A stretch of DNA of 64,000 bases. It comes from Proteles cristata cristata (taxonomy: Eukaryota > Chordata > Mammalia > Carnivora > Hyaenidae). Positions 11,474 to 21,779 of the stretch are shown here, one piece after another. The translations under genes and the position numbers were made by a program. Below the pieces are notes generated by a model that worked only from the letters and a program-made list of their open reading frames with translations, was not told the DNA's origin and searched no databases. The DNA is taken from positions 62,001 to 126,000 of the forward strand of contig JAESUZ010003887.1 of the NCBI GenBank assembly GCA_017311185.1, written 5' to 3'. Numbering within the stretch: the first letter of the stretch is position 1; every line of letters begins with the position of its first letter.

Positions 11474-11634
11474 GAAGTTTATTTATTTATTTTTGAGAGA
11501 CAGAGAATCCAAAACAGGCTCCTTGCTGTCAAGGTAGAGCCCAACTTGGGATTCGATCTCAGGAACCCATGAGATTATGACCTGAAACGAAATAAGGAGC
11601 CTGACGCTTAACTGACTGAGCCACCCAGTCGCCC
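11474..11634 (-). mobile_element. Can-SINE (SINEC), second, shortened
   Basis: A shorter antisense copy with tail TTTATTTATTTATTTTTGAGAG, a body lacking most of the purine-rich part, and head GAGCCACCCAGTCGCCCC. It is followed by GAATTAATTTTAATT (about 11642), a third copy of the target sequence seen at 11209 and 11447. Confidence 0.88.
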
Positions 11635-11659
11635 CTCAATGAATTAATTTTAATTTCCT

Positions 11660-12290
11660 GCCTTCATTGGATTCCATTGTATTAGTGTATCAGCAGTGCC
11701 ATAGAACGTGCCACTGACTGGGTGGCCTAAACAGCAGACATTTATTTCCTCCCAGTTCCGGAGAGTAGAGGACCATGATGAATGTGTCAGCAAGGCTGCT
11801 GTCTTCTGAGGCCCCTGTTCTTGGCTGGAACATGGCTGATTCTCCTCCTTGTATCCTCACACGGTCTTCCCTCTGTGGGGGTCTGTGTCCTCATTTCCTC
11901 TTCTTATAAGAGCACAAGTCATATTGGATTAGGGCCCCACCCTAACGACCTCACTGTAACTTAATTATCCCCCCTTTTTTTTAAGTTTATTTATTTATCT
12001 TGAGAGAGACAGAGACAGCACAAGTGGGGGAGGGAGAGAGAGAATCTCAAGCAGGCTCTGCGTTGCTGACACAGAGCCTGACGTGGGGCTCGAACCCACA
12101 AAGCTGTGAGATCATGACCTGAGCCAAAACCAAGTGTCAGACACTCAACTGACTGAGCCACCCAAGTGCCCCCTTAATTACCTCTCTAAAGACCCTACCT
12201 CCAAACACAGTCACATTCGGAGGTATTGGAGGGTTAAGACTTCAACATATGAACTTTGGGGGAGCTCCGTCCAGCTCAAAGAGAGAGAGT
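11660..12290 (-). repeat. MaLR (MLT1-type) LTR, split by a SINE
   Basis: The antisense landmark order is present. ACTGACTGGGTGGCCTAAAC (11714) comes first, then TTTATTTCCTCCCAGTTC. TTCCTCTTCTTATAAGAGCA and a GATTAGGGCCCCACCCTAACG block follow. After the SINE come CTTAATTACCTCTCTAAAGACC and GACTTCAACATATGAACTTT. The SINE at 11972-12171 interrupts it. Confidence 0.8.
11972..12171 (-). mobile_element. Can-SINE (SINEC)
   Basis: The tail TTTTTTTTAAGTTTATTTATTTATCTTGAG and head complement GAGCCACCCAAGTGCCCC frame an antisense body. The target duplication CTTAATTAnC appears at about 11959 and 12174, inside the LTR. Confidence 0.92.
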
Positions 12291-12429
12291 GGCTTCTCTC
12301 CCTTTCTCTCTCCATTCTTATAAGCAATACCATCTCCATATATATCTCTTGGAACACATGGGTGAGTTTCCTTGGGACCAGCACTGGTGAGTGGGGGTAC
12401 TGGAGGCAGTGGCGTGCACATTGTAACTC

Positions 12430-12745
12430 AGTTAAGTATTGACAGATTGCTTTCCAAAGCAGTCCTATGATGGATACTCTCACTATCAGCCTGCGATGGT
12501 TTGTGAATGCTCAGTATGGCCAGGAGTTAAAATTTTGCCAGTTGGATGGTGGTGACACGGCGACGCATTGTGGTCTTAATTTTAATTTCCCCGGTTGTTT
12601 GTGAGATTGACATTTTTAGGTATATTTAGTGGCTATTCATGTTTTCCATTCTATGAATTTCCTGTCTGTATCTTGGCCTATTTTGGTATTCTGTTTTTAT
12701 CTTTATTGATCTGTGAAAAATTTATATATATTCTAGATACCACTC
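12430..12745 (-). repeat. L1M ORF2/3'-end fragment
   Basis: Antisense L1 order is visible: TTGCTTTCCAAAGCAGTCC, ACTCTCACTATCAGCCTG, AATTTTAATTTCCCCGGTTG, then TTTAGTGGCTATTCATGTTT. It is old and heavily mutated, with no open frame. Confidence 0.6.
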
Positions 12746-12749
12746 CTCA

Positions 12750-13262
12750 GTTAACTATAGTGATCTCTTCTCTGGTCTCCTTGCTTCCAGAGTCTCCACT
12801 TGACTATTTCTCTTCAAAGATCTTTACCCTCCTCCCAGAGGCCACCTCACAACTGAGTTTGAACCTACTTTTTCTAACCTCCCTAACCTCTTTCCCTATA
12901 GATTACAGCCACCCAAGATGAGCCCCAGCTCCAGGAGCACATATCCCCTTCTAGACCTTTGCATAAAGCTCTTACTGCCTGGAATGTCTGGCTTCTCCAT
13001 TGCTGACTGCAGAAATTAGACATGCCTTTCCAAATCTAGCTCTGATGTCAGTTCTTGGGTAAGTCCCCACAGTCCCCAGGCAGTGGGAGGACAGTTTGTG
13101 CATATCATTACCATGGTCCCTGACCTACTGCTAGGGTTGGGTTGTTGAGCTCTGTCTCCTTGGCCAGAATGTGAGCCCCAATAAAAGCAAGCAATTTCCC
13201 CCCCTTTATTCATCTTAATGTTCTTGATACTGACACATGGTAAGTGCTTGATGTTTGTTGAT
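12750..13262 (+). repeat. L2 fragment
   Basis: TAGATTACAGCCACCCAAGA, a CCTTTGCATAAAGCTCTTACTGCC block, and a 3' end with CTGACACATGGTAAGTGCTTG and ATGTTTGTTGATTT fit L2. Parts in the middle are diverged. Confidence 0.55.
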
Positions 13263-14330
13263 TTTTATTTTTTAAATCCTTATGTGTTATTTAAAAGATT
13301 ACAAGCGTTAATGAGTAGGCAGTGGTGATAGAATTGTTCAGCTTATTCTTCTTGCCTGAAATTCACTTATTATCCCTAAGGTCATAAACTTGGGTTCACA
13401 AAAATCTCCTCAGGGTATGTGATGACAAGGTGTAGCTTAGCTGCATAAGCCCACATTTGGGGCATTGGGAGAAAACCCACTGTGAGTAAACACGGAGGTG
13501 GGTGCTCTAATAGTTACCGCAGTGCTAAGACACAGCAATGAACGTGTAATGTCTAGAATGAGACAATAGTCTGTTCTCTCATTAGATTAATGTTGGAGTG
13601 CTGGGTTCTGAGCATCAAAGAGGAAGGGACAGACCAAGTAGAGGACCTTCAGGAGGGAGGGTAGCCAGGAGAGTAAGGGGGTAAGACGCCATGTCACCTG
13701 AGGTGGGATTGACAGAGCCCAGGCTGTTAATCCTGGAGGCTGGAAGAAACAAGGGTGTATAACTGTCTTCACACACCATGTACAAAGGCTCTTTTTTGGA
13801 ACCAGGAATAGAAATGTCCTGTATCTTTCCAAGAGATAAACAGAGCCAATGGAAGGAATTTACAAAGAGTTAGATTTTTGCCAAGTAGATTAAGAAATTT
13901 AAGCATATGGAGCATGAGAAGATGGTTTGGCTGCTTTGGGTGTTGAGGACTGCTCCATCAGAGGAATATATGGTGGGAACCCGTATATGGTGGGTACCAG
14001 TTGGCAAGGGATGATGTCTAGGAGGCTTGGGGATCAAATGGTGATTGGGCTTGGATTACATGACCCTTAAAAGATTTTCCAAAGATTTTCACAAGTCAGT
14101 GGCTTTGAGTTAGATAGATCCAAATTGGGGACCAAAATCTCAAAGCATTTTTGAGTCTTGTTAAATGAAAGTTACTCTTCTATAGGAAAGACCACCTCTG
14201 CTGACAGTCTTCCATTGCCCTCCATCCCAAATCCTGTCACCAGCTTGAGAAACTCCGTATCTGTATAGATGTCTGAACCAATATACTGTCTGTACTTCCC
14301 ACCTCCAAAGACTTTCTCTACTCTCTTGGG
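13263..14330. other. Unique non-coding stretch
   Basis: No gene or named repeat is recognised. A short local duplication of TATATGGTGGG occurs at about 13967-13996. Confidence 0.45.
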
Positions 14331-14344
14331 TAGCTACTCATGTG

Positions 14345-14540
14345 GACAAACCCTGGGCCAACAGTTCCCAAACTGTAGAAAAACATGGATAGCTTGTTAA
14401 AAGCACAGCTTCTTGGACTGTAGGAGTAGAGCATATGGTCTAGGCTTAAGCCACTCAGCACACTGCATTCCCATAGCTCTTGTGATTGGTCTGCAGATTG
14501 GCATGTAAGCAGATCAGAGCCCATGAGATCCCATGAGACA
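14345..14540. repeat. Possible MER5-like fragment
   Basis: CAACAGTTCCCAAACTGTAG and GGATAGCTTGTTAAAAGCACAG resemble the 5' half of MER5A. The rest is too diverged to place. Confidence 0.35.
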
Positions 14541-15020
14541 GGGTAGATGGCGAGGCTCCTTTCCATTGGCTGAGACATCATTAGGTCTGAAGCTGTCACC
14601 ACTGCCATCGTGTTACCAGGAAGAGACTAGAAGCAAAGTTAAAATGTGAGAAGACGAAGCTGAGAGATTGGGGGAATCTTGTTTAATGATACAATTTGAA
14701 TTCTAATCCAAACACACCCAAAGCCCAGACTATCCCTGTTGTGTGGATATCTGAATGAATTAGTTCTGTCTTTTGTTTAAGGCATTTGATTTAAGTTTTC
14801 TGCCACCTAAAAGTTTCTGAGTGGTACATACCTAAACACATTCTTTGTCCACAGATTTGATTGGGTTGGGCAGCCAGAAGAGGTGTGGTTACTGTGTAAA
14901 ACTTGAGCTCTTGTTAAAGGGTATGGCTGACACCCAAGCTCTGGTGGGTCAGCACCCATCTATCATAGATTGAGGCTCCATTAGGAACCAAGCTTCCTGC
15001 CAGGTCCACAAGTGATAATC
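14541..15020. other. Unique non-coding stretch
   Basis: No gene or named repeat is recognised in this stretch. Confidence 0.4.
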
Positions 15021-15037
15021 AGAAATAGAAGACTTGG

Positions 15038-15207
15038 GGACACCTGGGTGGCTCAGTTGGTTAAGTGTCTGGCTTTGACTTACTTAGGTCATGATCTTAT
15101 GGTTTGTCATTTCAAGCCCCGTGTTGGGCTAAGTGCTATGCAGAGCCTGCTTCAGACCCTCTGTCTCTCTGTCTCTCTCTCTGTCCCCCCGCCCACCAGA
15201 AAATAAA
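15038..15207 (+). mobile_element. Can-SINE (SINEC), first unit of a dimer
   Basis: The head GACACCTGGGTGGCTCAGTTGG, CT-rich stretch and a very short tail (AAAATAAATGA) run straight into the next SINE. The left target duplication AGAAATAGAAGACTTGG is at 15021-15037. Confidence 0.92.
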
Positions 15208-15421
15208 TGAGGGTGCCTGGGTGGTTCAGTTGGTTAAGTGTCCAACTTCAGCCCAGGTCATGATCTCACTGTTTGTGAGTTCAAACCCTGTGTTGAGCTC
15301 TGTGCTGATAGCTTAGAGCCTGGAGCCTGCTTCAGATTCTGTGTCTCCCTCTCTCTCTGCCCCTGCCCTGCTCATGCTCTGTTTCTGTCTCAAAAATAAA
15401 TAAACATTAAAAAAAAAAAAA
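15208..15421 (+). mobile_element. Can-SINE (SINEC), second unit of a dimer
   Basis: The head GGGTGCCTGGGTGGTTCAG is followed by a full body with a CAAAAATAAATAAACATT end and poly-A. The right copy of AGAAATAGAAGACTTGG (15422-15438) matches the left flank of the first unit, so both units lie between one duplicated target. Confidence 0.93.
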
Positions 15422-15438
15422 AGAAATAGAAGACTTGG

Positions 15439-15580
15439 TCATTCCCCTCAACGAGTTTATATTCTACTAGGCACGAGGCAAAATATAAGCAAGTGTCAGG
15501 TTAGTGACATGGGGTAAGGACCTTTGGTGGGAATCACTGTGTTTTGGATTGGTCAAGTAAAAATCCATGAACAAGAGGGC
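15439..15580 (-). repeat. Possible L2 fragment
   Basis: CCTCAACGAGTTTATATTCTACTAGG and AAATATAAGCAAGTGTCAGG resemble antisense L2. The match is short. Confidence 0.4.
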
Positions 15581-15594
15581 TTTAACAGATTCTT

Positions 15595-15812
15595 TTTTTT
15601 TTTTTTTATGTTTTATTTATTTCTAGGAGAGAGAGAGAGACAGCGTGAGCAGGAGAGGGTCAGAGAGAGAGGGAGTCACAGACTGAAACAGGCTCCAGTC
15701 TCTGAGCTGGCAGTCAGCACAGAGCCCGACGCGGGGCTCGAACCCACGAACCGCGAAATCATGACCCAAGCGAAAGTCGGACGCTTAACCGACTAAGTCA
15801 CCCAGGCGCCCC
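15595..15812 (-). mobile_element. Can-SINE, young group
   Basis: The poly-T tail and TTTATTTATTTCTAGGAGAG are followed by an intact antisense body with GGCTCGAACCCACGAACCGC (B box region) and head GCCACCCAGGCGCCCC. A 12-bp target duplication TAACAGATTCTT lies at 15583-15594 and 15813-15824. Confidence 0.95.
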
Positions 15813-15824
15813 TAACAGATTCTT

Positions 15825-17480
15825 AATGAGTATATGAGTAAAAGAAAAGAATGAGGCTTTGTTAAAAGTTGCAACACCGTTTCTAAGCACTTTATATAAA
15901 ACTACGAGCAGTATATGGACCACGGAAAGGAAATAGAGTTAAATAAAATTCCATATAATTATATCACATAATGTGCTTTGGATGATATAATTGCACAGGC
16001 AGATGTACCTGGGCAGAAAGATTAAAAATCCTAAGGGTCTAGGAATTAGAGATCTTTTGGGTTACTAGTACACTAACCCTATGTGGCTAACAGTGGCATA
16101 AAATGTTTAATTGGATAAATTACATGCTTTGAAAGTTGCCAGGTTGCCCGTGTTCTTGTGGCTTTACAGGTTAATTGCTCTGTTAATTTGGAACAGGGCT
16201 TGCCTCCTCTAAAATTGACAGTAGACTTAATCTTCATAGTCTCTCTCTTACTTTCTTGGGAAAGCTGAGACAGAGGGAACATTGGACCATATTCTATGCT
16301 GTTCTTGTTTTCAGAATGAGATTCACAGGGTCCCCTCTACCAGGCCTGCTCTCCTGCTTCCATACCAGGAGATCACCACTTTCTACAAGAATTGAGGAAA
16401 CTGGGGCAGTACCGAAAGTCCCTCCCAGCCTTTCACCCTGGTGACTTGGAGCCCTGGTGCCAGTTAGTTCCCTAATCACTGCATATGTAACACCCTCGTG
16501 ACAGACCCTTGTTTTACCTGTTTCTGCTCTACCTATACAGCTTGTTCATAATGGCCTTGGGGAAAAGGGCCACATTTTTCGGGGGTGGGGGGGATCCACA
16601 CTAACGTCTATTAGCCTCTCCTACCCCAAAGCCTCACCTCATGCTTTGTTCATATGAGTCACTCAATGTGAAGTTTGCTGAAGAAAGGGATATGTATGTT
16701 TCATTGTGCCACTAGATCTTTGAAATTCATCTTCCTCCTGGCTGATGAGAATTACACCAGGAGTCTGGATTGCAGCGAAGCAGGTATTACCCTACCCCCG
16801 TGTCACCTTTCCATCTCCAGGCGGGCACCCGGACACCCCATTCCCCTGGGATCTCCGTCTTCAAGCACTGTCCCCCAGGTCCAGATTTCATTTGTCACCT
16901 ATCCTTGAATATATTCTAGCAAGTTCTTGTTCCCTGGGTTATTGTCACACTCTTCAGGGTGGAGTCCCTGAGACTCTTACTCGTCTGTCAATGCCACTAG
17001 GCCAAAAGACGCCATTCCCCCCAGGGATGAGGCTTGGGAGGGGCACAGGGGTAAAGGGGGTAGATATCTACATCCTGTCTCAGCAAATAAATACAAATTC
17101 ATAAAAAGGTTCTGTGGAAGCTTACGGCAGTTCCCCCTGGCAAATGGCCATCTCTGTAACGGCTTATTTCTGATGCCAGGATTTTCATCTTCTGGGGATT
17201 AAAACATTGTTTCATGTTAGACTAAGAACCCTTTCCACCCATCACATTAAACTATTATATATTATTATCTCAGCGTGACTGTGTTCATATGGGCTTTCAG
17301 GTGTGCAGATGACAAGAGGGAAAACTGGCATAAAGGAAGGGAGAACTATTTAGGATACACTGATGGAGGGGAGCAATCCAAGGAACCAAGGGCAGGTCAA
17401 GGGCACACAGGGCCCAGAGGTCACAGCAGGGAGAATGCAAAGCAGCCTTCTGACTGTCAGCCCTGAGTCTGGAGGTAGGG
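15825..17480. other. Mostly unique non-coding stretch
   Basis: No gene or confident repeat is found. A G-rich run (GGGGGTGGGGGGG) lies at about 16580-16593. The 119-codon frame at 16745-17104 has no recognisable domain. Faint L2 traces near 16440-16700 were not called. Confidence 0.4.
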
Positions 17481-17764
17481 GAGTAACTGAGTCATGGGGT
17501 CTCGATCAACAAGCCTTTCTCACACCTTCCTTCACTCATTCAATACACATTTGCCAAGTGGGTAATAGAGTGGCTCATGTATTAGCTAAGCTATGGTGTT
17601 TTTCAGGGGGAAAGAAGTTACCTTTAATGTCTACGCTGGGATAACAGGCAAACCTGGATGGGTAGTCACCTTAGCAACATTTGCAGGACTTCATGCAGGA
17701 CAGACATAAATAGCCTGCTGCGCTGGAGACAGCTGCAAACAAGAGGTAACGAGGTTAGCAAGCA

Positions 17765-17875
17765 TCCAGAAAATACTTTTTGCGGTGTGCCAGGTACTGT
17801 GCTAAATGCTTTATGTGACTCATTTAATCTTTCTCATAGTGGCTGACGTTATCCCCATTACATGGTGGGCAAGGG
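17765..17875 (+). repeat. MIR-type fragment
   Basis: GCGGTGTGCCAGGTACTGTGC, then TGCTTTATGTGACTCATTTAATC and ATCCCCATTACATGG follow MIR3' or MIRb order. Confidence 0.6.
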
Positions 17876-18170
17876 GGCAGCAGGTCCGACATGGAGTCAC
17901 TTGTGCTAAACCTGATGTCCGAAAACCAAGACCTAGCGCCCAATCTCATCGCATTTTCAACCCCCCAGGAATGTAACCTGGAGCCAGTTAACATGGAATT
18001 ATCTGGTCAGCACTCGTAAGGCAATCCACCTGATAGGCCCTTCCGTTATCCTCAGGAGGGTGACCTTACCTGAAACAACGCAATTGACTCTTGCGTGTGG
18101 CCACTTATACACAGATTTTTAAAAAATAAATATAGTACTGTAAATGTATTTTCTCTTCCTTATGAATTTC

Positions 18171-18600
18171 TTTTTTATTCAAAAATTTTAGTTTATTTAT
18201 TCTTTTTTTTTTTTAATGTTTTATTTATCTCTAGGAGAGAGAGAGAGACAGCATGAACAGGGGAGGGTCAGAGAGAGAGGGAGTCACAGACTGAAACAGG
18301 CTCCAGGCTCTGAGCTGGCAGTCAGCGCAGAGCCCGACGCAGGGCTCGAACCCACAAACCGTGAGATCATGACCTAAGCGAAAGTCGGACGCTTAACCGA
18401 CTAAGCCACCCAGGCGCCCCTTAGTTTATTTATTCTGAGAGGGATAGACACAGCATGAATAGGAGAGAGGCAGAGAGAAAGGAGACAGAGAATCCCAAGT
18501 GAGCTTTGTGCTGTCAGTGCAGAGCCGACGTGGGGCTCGAACCCATGACCTGAGCCCCAAGAGTTGGAGGCTTAACTGTACTGAGCCACCCAGGCGCCCC
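18171..18600 (-). mobile_element. Older Can-SINE carrying a nested SINE
   Basis: The outer antisense SINE has its T-rich tail at 18171-18203 and resumes at 18421 with TTAGTTTATTTATTCTGAG. It ends in head GAGCCACCCAGGCGCCCC (about 18583-18600). Outer target duplications TTCCTTATGAnTTT lie at 18156 and 18601. Confidence 0.92.
18204..18420 (-). mobile_element. Can-SINE, young group, nested
   Basis: A full antisense young copy with ATCTCTAGGAGAG and GCCACCCAGGCGCCCC sits in the tail of an older SINE. The duplication TTAGTTTATTTATTCT (18188-18203 and 18421-18436) is perfect, as expected for a recent event. Confidence 0.95.
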
Positions 18601-18699
18601 TTCCTTATGATTTTCTTAACAGCATTTGCTATTCTTTATTATTAGAATACAATATATAATACATATAACATACAAAATTGGTGTTAACTGACTGTTTAT

Positions 18700-18990
18700 G
18701 TTACTGGTAAGGCTTTGTGGTCAATAGTAAGCTATTAGTAGGTACATTTTGGGGGAGTCAAAAGTTATATGTGGATTTTCAATTGGACAAAGGGAGGGAG
18801 ATGAGTGCCTGTAAATCCTGTGTTGTTTAAGGGCCAATTATACATTCTTTGCTAATAATTTCCTTTTTCTGCCTTTAAAAACCTCTCTTTTCTATAGCTC
18901 TGCGGAGCTTCTTTTTACTTGCTGGAGGGATGCCGCCTGCTCGATTCACGAATCATTTAATAAAGCCAATTAGCTCTTCCAATGTATTTG
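18700..18990 (+). repeat. Candidate ERV-type LTR 3' part
   Basis: A TATA-like CTTTAAAAACCTCTC (18875) is followed by GCGGAGCTTC, a GATTCACGAATCATT stretch and the polyadenylation signal AATAAAGCCAATTAGCTC (about 18960). This U3-R-U5-like arrangement resembles ERV LTRs. No TG/CA ends or TSDs were established, so the call is tentative. Confidence 0.4.
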
Positions 18991-19360
18991 GTTGAATTTT
19001 GTTATTTAATGACACAGATATGAAAACTTGCCAGCACCAAATGGCTAGGCAGAGGTGGACAGGATCCCCAGACAGGCTGGCCAGCTCCCGAGCCAGGCTC
19101 TTCTGAGCCAAGGCAACAAGAGATGCAGTTCTGAGGAGGGGGCAAACTTCCATCTGGGGAACCCAAGTTGGGTTTCCTGGCAAAGGAAGCATTAAGCCTG
19201 CTCTGCGAAGGAGACGAAAGGAGAAGAGAATTCTGGCAGGGGAAAAAAATGGCAGGATCAGAAGCATAGAAGCAAGAAAAATATGAGCATGTTTGGAAAC
19301 AGAAAGAAATAGGTCTGGGCCAGAGCATTTTGGAATTCATGATTGCTAATGATTCCTGAG
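18991..19360. other. Unique non-coding stretch
   Basis: It contains most of the longest open frame in the window (minus strand, 19002-19598, 198 codons). No domain is recognised in it, and it runs into MIR sequence on its 5' side, so it is not called a gene. Confidence 0.45.
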
Positions 19361-19361
19361 G

Positions 19362-19580
19362 GCTTACTAAGGGTTGTGCCTTTTTATCACCACAGCACCT
19401 TGTGAGGGTGCTACTATTTTTTATTCCCATATTACAGATGAGGAGACTGAGGCTATGAGAGATGAAATAACTGGCTACAGTCAACCACTGGTAAGAGGTG
19501 GTTCTGAGAAGCACATTCTGGCCCAGTCTGCCTCCAGAGGGCACACTCTCAATCTTTATATCATAACCCCTTCCAGTAGG
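19362..19580 (-). repeat. MIR fragment
   Basis: TTTTTATTCCCATATTACAGATGAGGAGACTGAGGC-type core with GAGATGAAATAACTGGC, followed by AACCACTGGTAAGAGGTGG, is antisense MIR. Confidence 0.7.
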
Positions 19581-20438
19581 GTGGGTGATGCAGGACACCT
19601 ATGATTCTGACTAGGCTGAGGAGGGCTTAATTTATCACGGATGTGAGGTGAGGACAGAGGGGAGGAAGGGATGAAGGACCATACTTTTGGCACTCTGTTT
19701 GGGGGGAGAATAATCTGGAAAGCTCATTTTTATGGGGTTGTTGCGGTTTTTAATTTGTTGGAAGAGGGAGTATTGGTCGTGGATATCCTGCTTCAAATCA
19801 TCGACTCATCGACTCTAGCAATTTCTCGTGAAGCCTCCTCTATGGCTTTATTTTTCCCTTTGCATAAACAAGATTCCCTAAGCAAGGGATTCAGGATATT
19901 AGAATATTAAGTAACTAAATTAGTTGGCCTGTCAAGAGGGTAGGGATGTGAGATGAATGTGTAACATCAAGGTCTTTCTGTAACCCACTTGTACTGAACA
20001 TTCGGGTTCCCTCCACGTCCTTTGAAGAAAAGGACTTTGCTAGGAAAGGGAAAATGTCCTTGGTGTCCTTTGAATGGGATGGAAAGGACTTCCTTCTTGA
20101 TGCTGTGATTCTTCAGCAGTATCCCCCAGCCAGGCTGAGGTTGTGGGTCAGTTCTGGCATGAGTCAGCAGTGAGAGTATATTCTTATTTCAGCAAAGGCC
20201 GGCTCTCCTTGAGCTTGGCACCTGCTACTGAAAACCTGGATGGGTCTTCCCATTCCTGGAGAGTTAGACAGTGTTGGCCTGACATTTGCTGCCCCTTCCT
20301 TGGACTCAACACCTGTGGAACTGAGACATGCTCACCTGGTCTGATGATTAGTGTTCTTGGAGGGGTTCCTGGCATCTCAGATCTAATAGCACTTGATTAT
20401 AAGTGATTGCGCCATTCTATAGAAATCAACTCTTAGAT
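19581..20438. other. Unique non-coding stretch
   Basis: No gene or named repeat is recognised. A small direct repeat ATCGACTC occurs at 19800-19813. Confidence 0.45.
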
Positions 20439-20459
20439 TAAAAAATTCTACATGCTCTT

Positions 20460-20660
20460 GGGGCGCCTGTGGCGCCAAGGCGGTTGAGCATCTGACTCTT
20501 GATTTTGGCTCAGGTCATGATTTCACGGGTCATGAGTTTGAGCCCCAGGTCAGGCTCTGCACTCACAGTTTGGAGCCTGGTTAGGATTCTCTCTTTCTCC
20601 CCCTCTCTCTGCTCCTCTCTTGCTCATTCTCTCTCTCTCTCAATAAACAAATAAACATTT
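20460..20660 (+). mobile_element. Can-SINE (SINEC), older copy
   Basis: The head GGGGCGCCTGTGGCGCCAAG is followed by a body with TCAGGTCATGATTTCACGGG and a CAATAAACAAATAAACATTT tail. Target duplications of AAAAATTCTACA type lie at 20439 and about 20660. Confidence 0.9.
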
Positions 20661-20673
20661 AAAAATATTCTAC

Positions 20674-20782
20674 AGGGGCGCCTGGGTGGCTTAGTCGGTT
20701 GAGCGTCCGACTTTTGCCTAGGTCATGATCTTGCGGTTCATGGGTTCGAGCCCCGCGTCAGGCTCTGTGCTGACTGCCAGCA
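20674..20782 (+). mobile_element. Can-SINE, young group, 3' half missing
   Basis: The head GGGGCGCCTGGGTGGCTTAG and B-box GGTTCGAGCCCCGCG are intact. The element stops after GTGCTGACTGCCAG, without the CT-rich stretch or A-rich tail. It abuts the previous SINE's target duplication. A later deletion is the simplest explanation. Confidence 0.85.
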
Positions 20783-20874
20783 AGAGCTAGAGAGATACAA
20801 AGGTCTAAGTACAATGGCTAGTTTCCCATCATCTTAAGTGCTATCAGTCATGACTCTGCTCTTCTATCCTGCTT

Positions 20875-21065
20875 TAAAGAGAAACTTCATCCATTCATTT
20901 ATTGATTCAAATATTAGTTCATAAATGCCTCCTGTGTTAGGAATGAAACTCGTGCTGGGGTCCATGTTGAAGAGGTAGAAACCAGTCCTGCCTTGCGGGG
21001 CTTGGGGCCAGAGGGGATGAGCATGAAATAGAGACAGTCACCCAGACAAGAGAGTGAAGGTTTGG
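20875..21065 (-). repeat. L2 3'-end fragment
   Basis: CATCCATTCATTTATTGATTC, a CATAAATGCCTCCTGTGTTAGG block and GAAACCAGTCCTGCCTTGCGG match antisense L2. Confidence 0.6.
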
Positions 21066-21540
21066 GCAAGTCTGTGAGAGGAAGCCTGGTCTTTAAGGCA
21101 TCCAGAATTCCCAGTGTGTGTACATGGTCTGTGTAAACATGCCGACCTAAGTTTTTTCTCTATAAAATTTCAGGTTTTATACCATTGTATTTTAAAGGCT
21201 GATTCTAGTGCTATTAAATCCTCAGTGGTTGCAGCAAATCTTTTCACTGGCTTGACTTATTTGCTCCAAATGAATGATAAATTCCAGCCTGATTCCTGGA
21301 GCATTTCAAGAGATGCTTGGTGATGAACCCAGTGAGACTGAGCTAAAGAACCCCCTTTCCCAACATGCTGCCTAAGCAGCTGTGAATGGCAGCAATGAGC
21401 TCACTAGTAGCTGCCAACCCCCCTTCACCCAGAAGCTATGGCTGCAGTGAACTCAGTTAAGGTGGGATGGTTTGCCTGACTTTCCCCCCTATAAATTGAA
21501 CTAATTATGGAGGAATTAGAGTTTTCTTCCCCTTAACATC
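21066..21540. other. Unique non-coding stretch
   Basis: No gene or named repeat is recognised in this stretch. Confidence 0.4.
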
Positions 21541-21556
21541 AAAAGGATGGCAGATG

Positions 21557-21763
21557 GGGACTCCTGGGTGGCTCAGTTGGTTAGGTATCCAACTTTGGCC
21601 CAGGTCACTATCTCTTGGTTCATGGGCTCAAACCCCGGGTTGGGCTCTGTCCTGACAGCTCAGAGCCTAGAGCCTGCTTCAGATTCTGTGTCTCCCTCTC
21701 TCTCTTTAACCCTCCCCACCTAGTGCTCTGTCTCTCTCTCTCAAAAATAAACAAACATTAAAA
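21557..21763 (+). mobile_element. Can-SINE (SINEC)
   Basis: The head GGGACTCCTGGGTGGCTCAG is followed by a body and a CTCAAAAATAAACAAACATT tail. Target duplications AAAAGGATGGCAnATG are at 21541-21556 and 21764-21779. Confidence 0.93.
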
Positions 21764-21779
21764 AAAAGGATGGCACATG

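Noticed and set aside
15038..15421. tRNA genes, suggested by A and B boxes
   Set aside because: The boxes belong to the tRNA-derived SINE heads, which lack a full cloverleaf and carry SINE tails.
19002..19598. 198-codon minus-strand open frame, the longest in the window
   Set aside because: One frame of this length is about what chance gives here. It has no recognisable domain, runs from MIR sequence into unique DNA and lacks protein-like composition.
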